Positions 1 through 7,439 of a stretch of 15,538 nucleotides of DNA are shown here, one piece after another (the first letter of the stretch is position 1; each line of letters opens with the position of its first letter). The notes under the pieces are model-generated. The model saw only the letters and a list, made by a program, of their open reading frames with translations, searched no databases and was not told where the DNA came from. The position numbers were made by a program, and so were the translations under genes. Origin of the DNA: Flavobacteriales bacterium (lineage in GTDB: Bacteria > Bacteroidota > Bacteroidia > Flavobacteriales > Flavobacteriaceae); contig WGAP01000010.1 of NCBI GenBank assembly GCA_015494775.1, positions 1 through 15,538 of the forward strand, given 5' to 3'.

Positions 1-1
1 A

Positions 2-160
2 CAGATAAAGCAAAACAAGGGATTTAGACGCTTTATTTTACGAGGATTGGACAAGGTGGAAACGGAATTTGGTCTGGTAGCCATTGCACACAACATACAA
101 AAGCTATGGAAATGGTTGATAACAGTTAATACGGTGGGTAAATTATCCCCGGCCACCTAA
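2..160 (+). CDS. IS1182-family transposase, C-terminal end (cut by window edge)
   Basis: An open frame runs from the window edge to TAA at 158-160 and gives 52 residues. It contains KGFRRFILRGLDKVETEFG followed by LVAIAHNIQKLW. This Phe-Arg-Arg-Phe, Leu-Arg-Gly-Leu-x-Lys-Val, glycine-leucine, Ala-His-Asn pattern is what I know from the extreme C-terminus of IS1182-type DDE transposases, just past the catalytic glutamate region. The start and catalytic core lie outside the window, so I cannot say whether the element is intact. The downstream bases to about 310 may contain its right end, but the matching left inverted repeat is not visible. The family call rests on a short tail and is therefore moderately sure. 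Confidence 0.72.
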   Translation, partial: QIKQNKGFRRFILRGLDKVETEFGLVAIAHNIQKLWKWLITVNTVGKLSPAT

Positions 161-204
161 AATCCGAGCATTTCCCCGACAAACTATACCTAAAAATACG
201 AACG

Positions 205-240
205 AAAAAGGCATCAAAACCAAAATGGGCTTGATGCCTT
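205..240 (-). terminator. Possible intrinsic terminator, minus orientation
   Basis: AAGGCATCAA at 208-217 and TTGATGCCTT at 231-240 form a perfect 10-bp stem with a 13-base loop. Read on the minus strand, the stem is followed by TTTTT (205-209), a usual intrinsic terminator form. There is no T-run on the plus side. It lies between the transposase end and the minus-strand GC-rich repeat. No minus-strand gene is visible upstream of it, so it may instead belong to the end of the insertion sequence. Confidence 0.42.
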
Positions 241-322
241 GACCGGTTTTATGCATTCGGCTATCCAGAATGCTAACCCCCCAATCATTTTCTATCAATT
301 GAAAGGATTTTTTTGGACGGCT

Positions 323-457
323 CCAAAACCACGGCATCCGCCAAGGCGAATATAAGCGGACAGCCCGACGGCGCCGCGTGAACGCCGGCGGATGCGAAAG
401 CGCTCCGCCGTCTTGAAGCAGCCGCCGTTGCGTGAATGCGTGCGCCGGGGCGCCCCG
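323..457 (-). repeat. GC-rich dispersed repeat, copy A
   Basis: Read on the minus strand, this stretch starts with the palindrome GGGGCGCCCC (447-456). It continues through GGCTGCTTCAAG, GGAGCGCTTTCGCA, TTCACGCGGCGCC, GGGCTGTCCGCT and GCCTTGGCGGATGCCGTGG. The same blocks in the same order occur on the plus strand at 9805-10033 (copy B) and 14231-14887 (copy C). Copy A is the shortest and ends after GGTTTTG without the CCGCTCCCATCCCTGGCGC block shared by the ends of B and C. Open frames here in several phases are by-products of high GC and do not look like genes. Confidence 0.85.
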
Positions 458-504
458 AAAATCCAATCATTTTTCATCGAAATCCGGTGAAATTTCATCG
501 TCAT

Positions 505-535
505 TTTGTAAGGGATTGACGTGTTTTTATTATTG
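505..535 (+). promoter_or_regulatory. Probable Bacteroidota-type promoter for the small membrane protein
   Basis: TTTG at 505-508 is followed after 19 bases by TATTATTG at 528-535. This fits the Bacteroidota -33/-7 pattern (TTTG, about 19-21 bases, TAnnTTTG) with one mismatch in the -7 box. It sits about 80 bases upstream of the ATG at 614. Confidence 0.4.
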
Positions 536-613
536 CATTGCATAGTCGGGAATAAGCCGAAAAGCCGACTTTAAAATACCGGAGTAGGCATTAACCGTCA
601 AAATATTTTGTTT

Positions 614-1090
614 ATGAAAAGGATTATTACCTTATCTGTGATTTTGCTTGTAACCCAATTGGGGTTTGCCAAAAAAGCTTCGCTTTTTACCTACGACAGG
701 GCGAAGGTGGAGCTTAGTATGGCCACGGTCAATGTGGTGGATCGCTTTCTGGAAAATCATCCGATGGATTTGGATGCGTTGCTGGCCGATAACGAGGTGC
801 TTAAAACCTTGGCCGACGAAGCCCAAATGCCGGTGCCGGCCTTTTCGGACACCTTGAAAAGTTGGGCCTTTTGGGGGAACTTTGCCTTTACTGCCGGAGG
901 TATGTTTCTGATAAGTATTTTTGGTGTTGGTTGTGGATTGGTTGGTATTTTAGTGGTTTACTTGATAACCAATGACAGAGAGCAAACGCTAAACTCCCTT
1001 TACGGATGTATAGCGGGAGGTGTTGTGGGGGCCGGATGCTTAATTGCGCTGTACGGAGCATTAAGCGCCGGTTCGGCATCGGCCTATTAA
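614..1090 (+). CDS. Small exported/membrane protein of unknown function
   Basis: The protein has 158 residues from the ATG at 614. A TTG two codons earlier is a weaker choice. Residues 1-19 (MKRIITLSVILLVTQLGFA) look like a Sec signal peptide, with cleavage likely near GFA-K. A soluble, acidic, helical part follows (about 20-82), including DLDALLADNEVLKTLADEAQ. Two glycine-rich hydrophobic segments at about 87-118 and 130-152 are likely membrane helices, separated by NDREQTLNSLYG. The protein ends with a short GSASAY tail. I do not recognise the family. The layout of signal, periplasmic domain and two C-terminal helices suggests an inner-membrane protein, which is an inference. It is a single-gene unit with its own promoter-like sequence and a terminator immediately downstream. 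Confidence 0.75.
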   Translation: MKRIITLSVILLVTQLGFAKKASLFTYDRAKVELSMATVNVVDRFLENHPMDLDALLADNEVLKTLADEAQMPVPAFSDTLKSWAFWGNFAFTAGGMFLISIFGVGCGLVGILVVYLITNDREQTLNSLYGCIAGGVVGAGCLIALYGALSAGSASAY

Positions 1091-1157
1091 CAAGGGATTC
1101 GGCCTAAAAAGTCCGTATATTTTTTCATAGGAAGGACCATCCTTTGGCTGATGTGCG

Positions 1158-1189
1158 GAGCTCGGCAAGAAAATTGCCGGGCTCTTTTT
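1158..1189 (+). terminator. Intrinsic terminator of the small membrane protein gene
   Basis: GAGCTCGGCAA (1158-1168) pairs with TTGCCGGGCTC (1174-1184) through one G-T wobble, with a GAAAA loop and a TTTTT tail (1185-1189). It acts in the plus direction and its tail touches the stop codon of the convergent rluD gene. There is no T-tract on the other side, so it is probably unidirectional. Confidence 0.88.
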
Positions 1190-2243
1190 ACAGTTCCTTC
1201 CTTCCCGACACATAGCGCCGCCACCGCTCGATAACTTGTCGCATATCGTCGGGCAGTTCGGAATCGAATTGCATAAATTCTTCGGTGGCCGGATGCCGGA
1301 AACCCAAAGTCTTGGCATGCAAGGCCTGACGAGGAAGAATTTTGAAGGAATTTTCCACAAACCGGCGGTAAGGCCCGCTATGCAAACCTTTGACGATACG
1401 ATCGCCGCCATAGACCGTATCGCCGAACAAGGGATGGCCTTGATGTGCAAAATGGACACGAATTTGGTGCGTACGGCCCGTTTCGAGACGTGCTTCGACG
1501 AGCGTTACATAACCGAAACGTTCCAAAACACGATAATGCGTTACCGAAGCTTTGCCTTGACTTCCGTCGGGGAAAACATGCATTTTGATGCGTTCCTTCG
1601 GGTGGCGGCCGATATGGCCCGTTATGGTTCCCGTGTCGTCGGGTAAATCGCCCCACACAAGGGCCACATAGCGACGTTCGGTGGTCTTTTCGGCAAATTG
1701 TTTGGCCAATTTGTACATGGCCTGTTCGTTCTTGGCCACCACAAGCAGGCCGGTGGTATCCTTGTCGATCCGGTGCACCAATCCGGGGCGTTCGTTGCCA
1801 CTGCCCGCGGGCAATTGTTCCACATGACCCAAAATGCCGTTGATAAGCGTTCCGCTATAATGTCCGTGGGCCGGATGAACCACCATGCCCGCCGGCTTGT
1901 TGACCACAATCACATGTTCGTCTTCGAACACGATATCCAAATCCATTTTTTCGCCCTTCAAAAGTTCCCGGTAAGGTGCATAAGGCAGAAGCAAGCGGAT
2001 GACATCCCCAGGACGCACCTTGTAATTGGCTTTGACCGGCCGGTCGTTGACCACCATATTGCCGGCCTTGATGGCGTTTTGGACCTTGTTGCGCGAAACG
2101 TTTTCCAGTTTGGCCGTGACGTAGCGGTCGATGCGTTCGGGCGATTGGCCGGCGGGAACTTCAAGCCGGAAATGTTCATAAAGTTCGTCCCGCTCGGATG
2201 CCGATGCCGGTTGTGATGGGGATTTTCGGTCGGGTTTATTCAT
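1188..2243 (-). CDS. rluD: 23S rRNA pseudouridine synthase RluD
   Basis: This 351-residue enzyme of the RluA/RluD family converts uridines of 23S rRNA helix 69 to pseudouridine. Residues 27-85 form an N-terminal S4 RNA-binding domain (SPERIDRYVTAKL, SRNKVQNAIKAG, VRPGDVI). The catalytic domain begins near 103 and contains NKPAGMVVHPAHG and the signature GLVHRIDKDTTGL. The catalytic aspartate is D160 in HRID. RTHQIRVHFAHQGHPLFGD lies towards the C-terminus, as in active RluD enzymes. Length and domain order are normal for the family. Its start codon lies inside the end of the PASTA gene (8-base overlap), so translation is probably coupled. RluD rather than RluA/RluC is inferred from the S4 domain and the HRIDKDTTG form. 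Confidence 0.95.
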   Translation of the reverse strand: MNKPDRKSPSQPASASERDELYEHFRLEVPAGQSPERIDRYVTAKLENVSRNKVQNAIKAGNMVVNDRPVKANYKVRPGDVIRLLLPYAPYRELLKGEKMDLDIVFEDEHVIVVNKPAGMVVHPAHGHYSGTLINGILGHVEQLPAGSGNERPGLVHRIDKDTTGLLVVAKNEQAMYKLAKQFAEKTTERRYVALVWGDLPDDTGTITGHIGRHPKERIKMHVFPDGSQGKASVTHYRVLERFGYVTLVEARLETGRTHQIRVHFAHQGHPLFGDTVYGGDRIVKGLHSGPYRRFVENSFKILPRQALHAKTLGFRHPATEEFMQFDSELPDDMRQVIERWRRYVSGRKEL

Positions 2244-2862
2244 CGGCGGGTTCTTGGACGGGAGATTGCAAGCTGTCGGCAGTCAGCGTGTCGGCCCGGA
2301 ATTCACCGGTGCCCGAACCCACTACAATATCCACAACGCTGTTGCGGGGAAGCTTATCGCCGCGTCGAAGGGTGTCGCGGCCGTGGATCACATCCAAAAC
2401 CACTTCGGCAAAATAAGGTTTTTTGGTGATTTTTCCGGTTTTGAGTCCCAATGCGTGCAAGGTGGCTTTGGCCTGGCGCAGCGTGATGCCGCGTAATTTG
2501 GGTAGTTCAATCTTGCGATACCGGGCGGCATTGATTTTGACGTAAATTTTTCGTCCGCTCTTGACCTTATCGCCTTTGCGCGGGGTTTGTTCGCGAATGG
2601 CGAATTTAGGCAAATCGGGGTCATAGGCCAGGGTGTCCAGCACCACCAATTTCATATGGTTTTTGTGGGCCAATTTTCGGGCTTTTTTGTAGGGCAAGCC
2701 GTAAAAATCAGGAACGGTCAGGGCTTCGTCGTGTCGGGTATAACGCATCAGCCAAAAATAAATACCCACCAAAATCAAGACCGACAAAATCAGCATAGTC
2801 AAAATATTTTTCCAAAAGGTTTTGCTCACTAGATAAAGAAGGAAATCTTTCATTTGTTCCAA
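2236..2862 (-). CDS. PASTA-domain membrane protein
   Basis: The protein has 208 residues. A short N-terminal segment precedes one transmembrane helix at about 18-38 (ILTMLILSVLILVGIYFWL). Two PASTA repeats follow, at about 48-113 (VPDFYGLPYKKARKLAHKN, ending in GRKIYVKIN) and 118-183 (LPKLRGITLRQAKATLHALG, ending in VVDIVVG). The tail after residue 184 is acidic and disordered (DSLQSPVQEPADE). PASTA domains elsewhere bind peptidoglycan or muropeptides, but here there is no kinase or penicillin-binding domain, so a cell-wall-sensing or scaffold role is only inferred. Short PASTA proteins next to rluD are common in Bacteroidota. It overlaps the DUF2905 gene upstream by 13 bases and rluD downstream by 8, so the three form a tight operon. 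Confidence 0.9.
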   Translation of the reverse strand: MEQMKDFLLYLVSKTFWKNILTMLILSVLILVGIYFWLMRYTRHDEALTVPDFYGLPYKKARKLAHKNHMKLVVLDTLAYDPDLPKFAIREQTPRKGDKVKSGRKIYVKINAARYRKIELPKLRGITLRQAKATLHALGLKTGKITKKPYFAEVVLDVIHGRDTLRRGDKLPRNSVVDIVVGSGTGEFRADTLTADSLQSPVQEPADE

Positions 2863-3077
2863 AATTTAAAAATCAAATAAAGTATGATATTCAACAAAAT
2901 ACTGACTACAATCATGCTGGTAATAGGCGCATAAAAAACGAAGTTTTTCCGTTCGATGCGAATATCGCCGGGCAATTTCCCGAACCACGAAAACCAATGA
3001 CCGAAAGCCCAAACCAACAGTCCGGCCACAAGCAAGAAAACACCGGTAAAAATCAAAATTTTGGCCACTTGCGACAT
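2850..3077 (-). CDS. DUF2905 family small membrane protein
   Basis: This is a 75-residue protein starting at the ATG at 3077. A longer in-frame extension to 3245 is antisense to the end of the methyltransferase gene and has no family character. Two hydrophobic helices at about 5-27 (ILIFTGVFLLVAGLLVWAF) and 51-72 (ITSMIVVSILLNIILYLIF) flank a conserved loop, FGKLPGDIRIERKNFVFYAP. The Gly-x-Leu-Pro-Gly-Asp-Ile loop and the RKNFxFY motif are diagnostic of DUF2905. The function is unknown. It overlaps the PASTA gene by 13 bases, and TATCTTTA at 3104-3097 resembles a -7 element. Confidence 0.88.
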   Translation of the reverse strand: MSQVAKILIFTGVFLLVAGLLVWAFGHWFSWFGKLPGDIRIERKNFVFYAPITSMIVVSILLNIILYLIFKFWNK

Positions 3078-3096
3078 GGCGGAAAAATTTTTAGCG

Positions 3097-3104
3097 TAAA
3101 GATA
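3097..3104 (-). promoter_or_regulatory. Possible -7 element for the DUF2905-PASTA-rluD operon
   Basis: On the minus strand TATCTTTA matches TAnnTTTG at all but the last base and lies about 20 bases upstream of the DUF2905 start codon. No clear -33 box is seen at the right distance, so this is weak. Confidence 0.3.
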
Positions 3105-3133
3105 GGGAAAAGCCGTAAATTGTTCCGGCCGGA

Positions 3134-4033
3134 TTATAAAAATTCCGTAATGTGAGTGGCTACAACGGCCTTTTCTTCCAGCAAAACGGGAATTCCTGCA
3201 ATAACAGGGTAAGCTAACAGCCCGTCCGGTGAATAATAATAGCAATCATCGGCGGAAATCAATTCGGTTTTGCTCATGGGACAAACCCAATGCGGCAAAT
3301 TCGTTTCTTGGTTCTCGGAATTTTCTTTTTTAATAATTAGAATTCCCGTAGGATTCAGCGGATTATAAGTAAGCTCAAAAGGTTGGTATGTGGTAATATT
3401 ATAGCCCAAATCCACTGCGGTTTGATACAGATTACGGATGTAACCGTGCTCACGCATACGAGCTTGACCTTCGGGCGTGGCAAATTCATAAATGGGTTCA
3501 AGCAAAACAACATATTTCCGTGCCACGCGATATAATTCTTGTAGGGCTTCTTTTTCGCGGCCGCCATTGGGCTCTACGGCATGGGAGGTAAAAACCACAT
3601 CGACGGCATTGTCGGCATAGGGCATACGAAACATATCGCCGACAAACAAGTTGATATTTTCCAGTCCCGATTTTTGAACGAATTTACGTGCATACAAAAT
3701 GCGAGACAGTGAAATGTCAAGCCCTGCCGTGTAGGGTGGAATTTGTTCCATTTGTTTCAACAGTGCCACAAAAGTTGTGGCTTCGCCGGTGCCTGCTTCG
3801 AGCAATGAGTTTATCGGGCCCAATGCGTTTAAATACCGGGCCAAATGTTTAGTATAAAGTAGAACAAAATCCTTGTGTTTTTCGTAAAAACGCGTATATG
3901 AGCCCGCTTGAAAATCATAACTAATCAAAATATCGTCCTTATCGTTACGATTTTTGTGTTGAATCGAACGAAGGTATTTCAAAATATTTTCGCCGCGCTC
4001 GTATATTTCCTTGATTTTTTTCAAATCAATCAT
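3134..4033 (-). CDS. SAM-dependent methyltransferase with Trm112-like C-terminal tail
   Basis: The protein has 299 residues. Residues 76-180 form a class I Rossmann methyltransferase core: motif I LLEAGTGEATTF (77-88), motif II GLDIS (104-108), an acidic loop VGDMFRMPYADN (131-142) and VDVVFTSHAVEPNGG (144-158). The latter resembles the family's post-IV strand and is followed by a helix and VVLLEP. The last 50 residues (WVCPMSKTEL, then YYYSPDGLLAYPVIAGIPVLL) look like a Trm112p/UPF0434 domain, which normally carries CPxCK-type zinc ligands. Here only one cysteine remains, so zinc binding is doubtful. The substrate is unknown. Small-molecule or lipid/polyketide-like methylation is as likely as RNA. 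It lies 56 bases upstream of the DUF2905 gene on the same strand and may be cotranscribed. Confidence 0.85.
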   Translation of the reverse strand: MIDLKKIKEIYERGENILKYLRSIQHKNRNDKDDILISYDFQAGSYTRFYEKHKDFVLLYTKHLARYLNALGPINSLLEAGTGEATTFVALLKQMEQIPPYTAGLDISLSRILYARKFVQKSGLENINLFVGDMFRMPYADNAVDVVFTSHAVEPNGGREKEALQELYRVARKYVVLLEPIYEFATPEGQARMREHGYIRNLYQTAVDLGYNITTYQPFELTYNPLNPTGILIIKKENSENQETNLPHWVCPMSKTELISADDCYYYSPDGLLAYPVIAGIPVLLEEKAVVATHITEFL

Positions 4034-4090
4034 GGGCCGGATAAATGCACCGGCAAGATACGCAAGTTTTACGAAACAACTATATTCGAC

Positions 4091-5020
4091 TTAGGGGCAA
4101 GGAATGGATTGCCCGACTAAATTTCCGTTATTGTCGGGCGTATATAGCCAGCAACTGCCATTGGGCGAGCGCATAATAACGCCGCGTCCTATTTGGTCGA
4201 TATAAATATTTCCGTTGGAAACTTGAAGCCTTTCTTGCGGATTGGAGTTATCTATACCCACATTCCCGTCATAAGTAATTCGAAAGGTTTCATGAACGCT
4301 GTGGCTTCCGTTATATTCGTTTTGAATGGTGAAATCGGCTCTGTTATTTCCTTGGGCAACGGAATTTAGTGTAACCGTACATTGCGGATGATTTACGCCA
4401 TCCCAGGTATTATTGGACCGGGCCGAAAGTATCAGCGACACATCACCCGGTGTTTGGGTATTGTCATTAATAATGGCCAATCCGTCCAAGGCAATGGCAT
4501 TCGGGTTATAGGTTCCGTCTTGCGCAAAAACATTAAAAGTAGATAATTCGGCGGAAGTATTTAAAGGAAAATGAACTTGACTTCGTGCCGCTACGGCTGT
4601 ACGCATGTCGGATTGTACAATCCCGGTGTTTTTGCTCATCAAGGCATAGGGAGTACTTGCTAGCACCGTTTCGCCCATAAAGTGATAGTTTGTCCCACCG
4701 TTTTCATCGATATCGACATGAATTATTGCAGGCCCATTTCCCCAATGTATTTGATCGAAATTACCCGAAACCAACTGACCGGTTCCTATTTTGAGTGTAA
4801 ATAAACCGAATTGATTTGTTGTTACATGATGAGTTTCGGTATAAGCATCCACATAGGAATTTCCCAAGTATTCCTTAATGGTAATCCGAACACTTATGGG
4901 GCGGTTCGCCATGGGAACACCTTGATAATTTCGTACAATACCTTGATAACTGATATTTTGAGGAACTTGTGCATATAATCCCCAACTCAATAAGAAGAAA
5001 AGTAGAAATAATTTTTTCAT
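4091..5020 (-). CDS. Secreted tail-fibre-like repeat protein of Bacteroidota type
   Basis: The protein has 309 residues with a signal peptide at about 1-17 (KKLFLLFFLLSWGLYAQ). Residues 18-130 match a common Bacteroidota extracellular domain: PQNISYQGIVRNYQGVPMAN, ETHHVTTNQFGLFTLKIGTG, VSGNFDQIHWG, then FMGETVLASTPYALMSKN. The C-terminal half is beta-rich and includes GNVGIDNSNPQERLQVSNGN, a motif typical of phage tail-fibre-like and surface proteins. There is no C-terminal type IX sorting domain and no S74 chaperone domain. The binding target is unknown. Its start overlaps the stop of the upstream T9SS-sorted gene as ATGA, suggesting coupled expression. Confidence 0.82.
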   Translation of the reverse strand: MKKLFLLFFLLSWGLYAQVPQNISYQGIVRNYQGVPMANRPISVRITIKEYLGNSYVDAYTETHHVTTNQFGLFTLKIGTGQLVSGNFDQIHWGNGPAIIHVDIDENGGTNYHFMGETVLASTPYALMSKNTGIVQSDMRTAVAARSQVHFPLNTSAELSTFNVFAQDGTYNPNAIALDGLAIINDNTQTPGDVSLILSARSNNTWDGVNHPQCTVTLNSVAQGNNRADFTIQNEYNGSHSVHETFRITYDGNVGIDNSNPQERLQVSNGNIYIDQIGRGVIMRSPNGSCWLYTPDNNGNLVGQSIPCP

Positions 5021-5502
5021 TGTTTTATAAATTTTTGAACGATAATTCCGTTGTTATTACTAATGATAATCAAATAAGCACCCGGCAACAATTTGGAAAC
5101 ATCCACATAATATACCGGACCCAATTTTACATTATGAAATTCCCGCAAAACATGATTATTCATATCCATAATCCGGATATCGGCAATTATTTCCTTGTCG
5201 GATTTAATACCAATAAAATTCGTTGTGGGATTGGGTGCGAACGAAAATTTTATACCACCGAAGGGCGGTGGAAAAATTAAAGGAACACTGGGTTGAATAA
5301 ATCCCTGTGTAATCGTAACCGTGTTATCACCAACAGTAGTTATTAAAGGTTCACCGATATTGTATTCCAACTGAACGAATGAGCGAAAAGGTGAACAGAA
5401 ATTTCCACCCGCTCCGTAAATTTGTCTCGAAATATTTTGGGCAAATAAAGACGGCATACTCATTGCCAAACCTATCAGGAGCCCTTGAAATTTGTATGAC
5501 AT
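5017..5502 (-). CDS. Type IX secretion system sorting-domain protein
   Basis: This is a 161-residue secreted protein. A signal peptide covers about 1-21 (GLLIGLAMSMPSLFAQ). Residues 45-75 contain VQLEYNIGEPLITTV followed by VTITQGFIQPS, a motif that often precedes type A sorting domains in Bacteroidota. Residues about 85-161 are a T9SS type A C-terminal domain: FAPNPTTNFIGIK, then IRIMDMNNHVLRE, LPGAYLIIISNNN and the terminal VQKFIKQ. After passage through the SprA pore such domains are cut off or used to attach the cargo to the surface. The mature part is very short (about 60 residues), so it may act mainly with the ATGA-coupled secreted protein encoded immediately downstream. Confidence 0.88.
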   Translation of the reverse strand: MSYKFQGLLIGLAMSMPSLFAQNISRQIYGAGGNFCSPFRSFVQLEYNIGEPLITTVGDNTVTITQGFIQPSVPLIFPPPFGGIKFSFAPNPTTNFIGIKSDKEIIADIRIMDMNNHVLREFHNVKLGPVYYVDVSKLLPGAYLIIISNNNGIIVQKFIKQ

Positions 5503-5584
5503 TCGTTATTTTTTTGTACGCAAAATACAAAAAAATAATATATTTTTCCACGCCGCTAATAAAAATATTACGTAAATTCGTCCG

Positions 5585-6457
5585 ATGTTTAATTTGGCTA
5601 GCATCCGCGATTTTGGTCAGCAAAGTGCGCAGACGCTTGTAACTTTGCTTCGCATTCCGTTAATGTGCCGGCCGGTAAGTATTCCTCGTATTTCAACCGG
5701 TAAAGACTTGTTGGTTTTGGGTAATGGCCCGTCGCTAAAACCCTTTTTGGAAAAACACAAGGATTTCTGGCAAAACAAGGATCTATTGGCGGTTAATCAT
5801 TTTGCCGAAACAGCGCTTTATGCCGAAGTACGCCCTCGATTATACGTAGTTTCGGCACCTGAATATTGGCTGCCGGACGTGGAAGAAGATTTTTTGGAAA
5901 AACGGCAAAGGATTTTCGAATCTTTGGCAGGGAAAACCGACTGGCCGTTGGATTTTTTTATCCCTGTTCCGGCCGGGAAAAATCCCTGGTGGAAAAAACT
6001 TTTGGGAACCAACCCCAATGTGCATATTCATTTCTACAATACGATGCCGGTGGAAGGATTTTGGCCGTTCCGTAATGTTTTGATGAACCTGAAATGCGGT
6101 ATGCCCCGGCCGCATAACGTCATCATTACGGCATTGATGAATGCCATTTGGGCCGGATGGGAAACCATTTATTTGATAGGAACCGAACATAATTGGCTCA
6201 AAGATGTGAGTATCGACGATGACAACCGGGTTTATTTGACGCTGCGCTATTTTTACAATGAACAAAAAGCCCGTCCCGTTATCATCAAAAACCTCGGCAA
6301 AGGCCAACGCAAACTCCACGAAATCCTGGAAAAATTCTATTGGTCGTTTAAGGGCTATCACGACATACGCCGTTGGACCGAACCTAAGGGCGTACGCATT
6401 ATCAATATCACACCCGATTCCTGGATCGATGCCTTCGAACGTCAAAGTATCGAATAG
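5585..6457 (+). CDS. MptE-like / DUF115 family protein, probable surface glycan biosynthesis
   Basis: The protein has 290 residues. After a short helical lead, residues 41-55 contain KDLLVLGNGPSLKPFL, the glycine-asparagine-glycine-proline-serine loop shared by MptE-like/DUF115 proteins and GT42-type sialyltransferases. Further conserved-looking parts are LLAVNHFAETALYAEVRPRL, VIITALMNAIWAGWETIYLIGTEHNWLKDV and, near the end, IINITPDSWIDAFER. In Bacteroidota such proteins are usually found in O-antigen or capsule loci, where a nucleotide-sugar role is suspected but the reaction is not established. A sialyltransferase-like activity is possible but unproven. The GSCFA gene follows 25 bases later, so the two are probably cotranscribed. 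Confidence 0.75.
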   Translation: MFNLASIRDFGQQSAQTLVTLLRIPLMCRPVSIPRISTGKDLLVLGNGPSLKPFLEKHKDFWQNKDLLAVNHFAETALYAEVRPRLYVVSAPEYWLPDVEEDFLEKRQRIFESLAGKTDWPLDFFIPVPAGKNPWWKKLLGTNPNVHIHFYNTMPVEGFWPFRNVLMNLKCGMPRPHNVIITALMNAIWAGWETIYLIGTEHNWLKDVSIDDDNRVYLTLRYFYNEQKARPVIIKNLGKGQRKLHEILEKFYWSFKGYHDIRRWTEPKGVRIINITPDSWIDAFERQSIE

Positions 6458-6482
6458 TCGCCCTCGCAGGTATGCAAAACGA

Positions 6483-7439
6483 ATGCCGATGAAATTCCGC
6501 ACCGAAATCTCCGTCCCGACGCCACCTTTCCGTATCGACCACCGGGACAAAATCACCGTGTTGGGCTCCTGCTTTGCCACCCACATCGGCGAGTGGTTGC
6601 GCCGTCATTGGTGGGATGTGGAAATTAATCCCTTCGGCAATGTGTATAACCCCGTTTCCTGGCGGGAATTATTGGAACGCAGTTTTGAAAACCGCCCGCC
6701 GGGGGACGATGAAGTTTTCCTGCACAACGGCCAATGGAAATCCCTGTTGTTGCCCTCACGTTTCAATACTTTGAAAAAACGGGAATATCTGCGTCAGGCC
6801 GCCCGGCTGTTCGAACGGGTGCGATTGCGATTAAGTCAAACCGATGTGCTTATTTTGACCTATGGCACGGCGCAGGTGTTTCGGTATGCAACCACGGGCA
6901 AAGTCGTAGTCAATTGCAACAAAATTCCTTCGGAATTATGCCGGCGCGATATGCTTTCCATTGCCCGGCTCGGCGAAGCCATAAGTCGCAGCATCGATTT
7001 GCTCCGCAAGCTCAATCCCGAAATGCGCATTATTTTGACGCTTAGCCCCGTGCGCTACCTTCACGACGGCCTCACCGCCAACGCCCGCAGCAAAGCCCGC
7101 CTTCTGGAAAGTATTCTGCAACAAACGAACCGATACGACCGTGTTTTCTATTTCCCTGCTTACGAAATTTTTATGGACGACCTGCGCGATTACCGTTTCT
7201 ACGGTCCCGACCTCAAACAACCCGGCGAGCAGGGTATAAACTATACCATCGAGCAATTTTCCGGCGCCTTTTTCTCCGAACAAACACGTGCTTTATGTCA
7301 TCGAATTGCCAAATTACGTGCATCCTTTTTGCATCGACCCATAGTGTTAAGGTCGGAACGGGAAAAAAGGGAAATTCATACCCGGATTAAAAACTTTCTA
7401 ATCCAACATCCCTATTTGCTACCCGATATTGAAGTATAA
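6483..7439 (+). CDS. GSCFA domain protein
   Basis: The protein has 318 residues from the ATG at 6483; a second ATG at 6489 would give the usual MKFRTE start. A longer in-frame extension from 6258 lies inside the MptE-like gene and is not credible. The name-giving motif is visible as VLGSCFATHIGEWL near residues 25-38, followed by NPFGNVYNP. ILTYGTAQVFRY, ILTLSPVRYLHDG and YFPAYEIFMDDLRDYRFYG are typical of the family (Pfam GSCFA), which is related to SGNH-type hydrolases. Its substrate is not known; glycan or ester hydrolysis is an inference from the fold. Together with the upstream DUF115-like gene it forms a probable two-gene unit. Confidence 0.9.
   Translation: MPMKFRTEISVPTPPFRIDHRDKITVLGSCFATHIGEWLRRHWWDVEINPFGNVYNPVSWRELLERSFENRPPGDDEVFLHNGQWKSLLLPSRFNTLKKREYLRQAARLFERVRLRLSQTDVLILTYGTAQVFRYATTGKVVVNCNKIPSELCRRDMLSIARLGEAISRSIDLLRKLNPEMRIILTLSPVRYLHDGLTANARSKARLLESILQQTNRYDRVFYFPAYEIFMDDLRDYRFYGPDLKQPGEQGINYTIEQFSGAFFSEQTRALCHRIAKLRASFLHRPIVLRSEREKREIHTRIKNFLIQHPYLLPDIEV

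Larger units (their letters stand above)
161..613. other. Intergenic region between transposase and small membrane protein
   Basis: This 453-base stretch holds the hairpin at 205-240, repeat copy A and a probable promoter at 505-535. A weak 6-bp stem AGTCGG/CCGACT lies at 544-549 and 565-570, in the likely 5' leader of the next gene. I see no convincing gene. The overlapping frames through 143-543 owe their length to the GC-rich repeat. Confidence 0.6.

Noticed and set aside
143..543. Three overlapping minus-strand frames of 61-107 residues
   Set aside because: They lie in repeat copy A in different phases, are rich in Arg/Ala/Pro from high GC, and have related translations wherever the repeat occurs.
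3078..3245. N-terminal extension of the DUF2905 frame
   Set aside because: It is antisense-frame sequence over the methyltransferase end, and the family starts at the ATG at 3077.
6258..6482. N-terminal extension of the GSCFA frame
   Set aside because: It lies inside the MptE-like gene in another frame and has basic, low-complexity composition.
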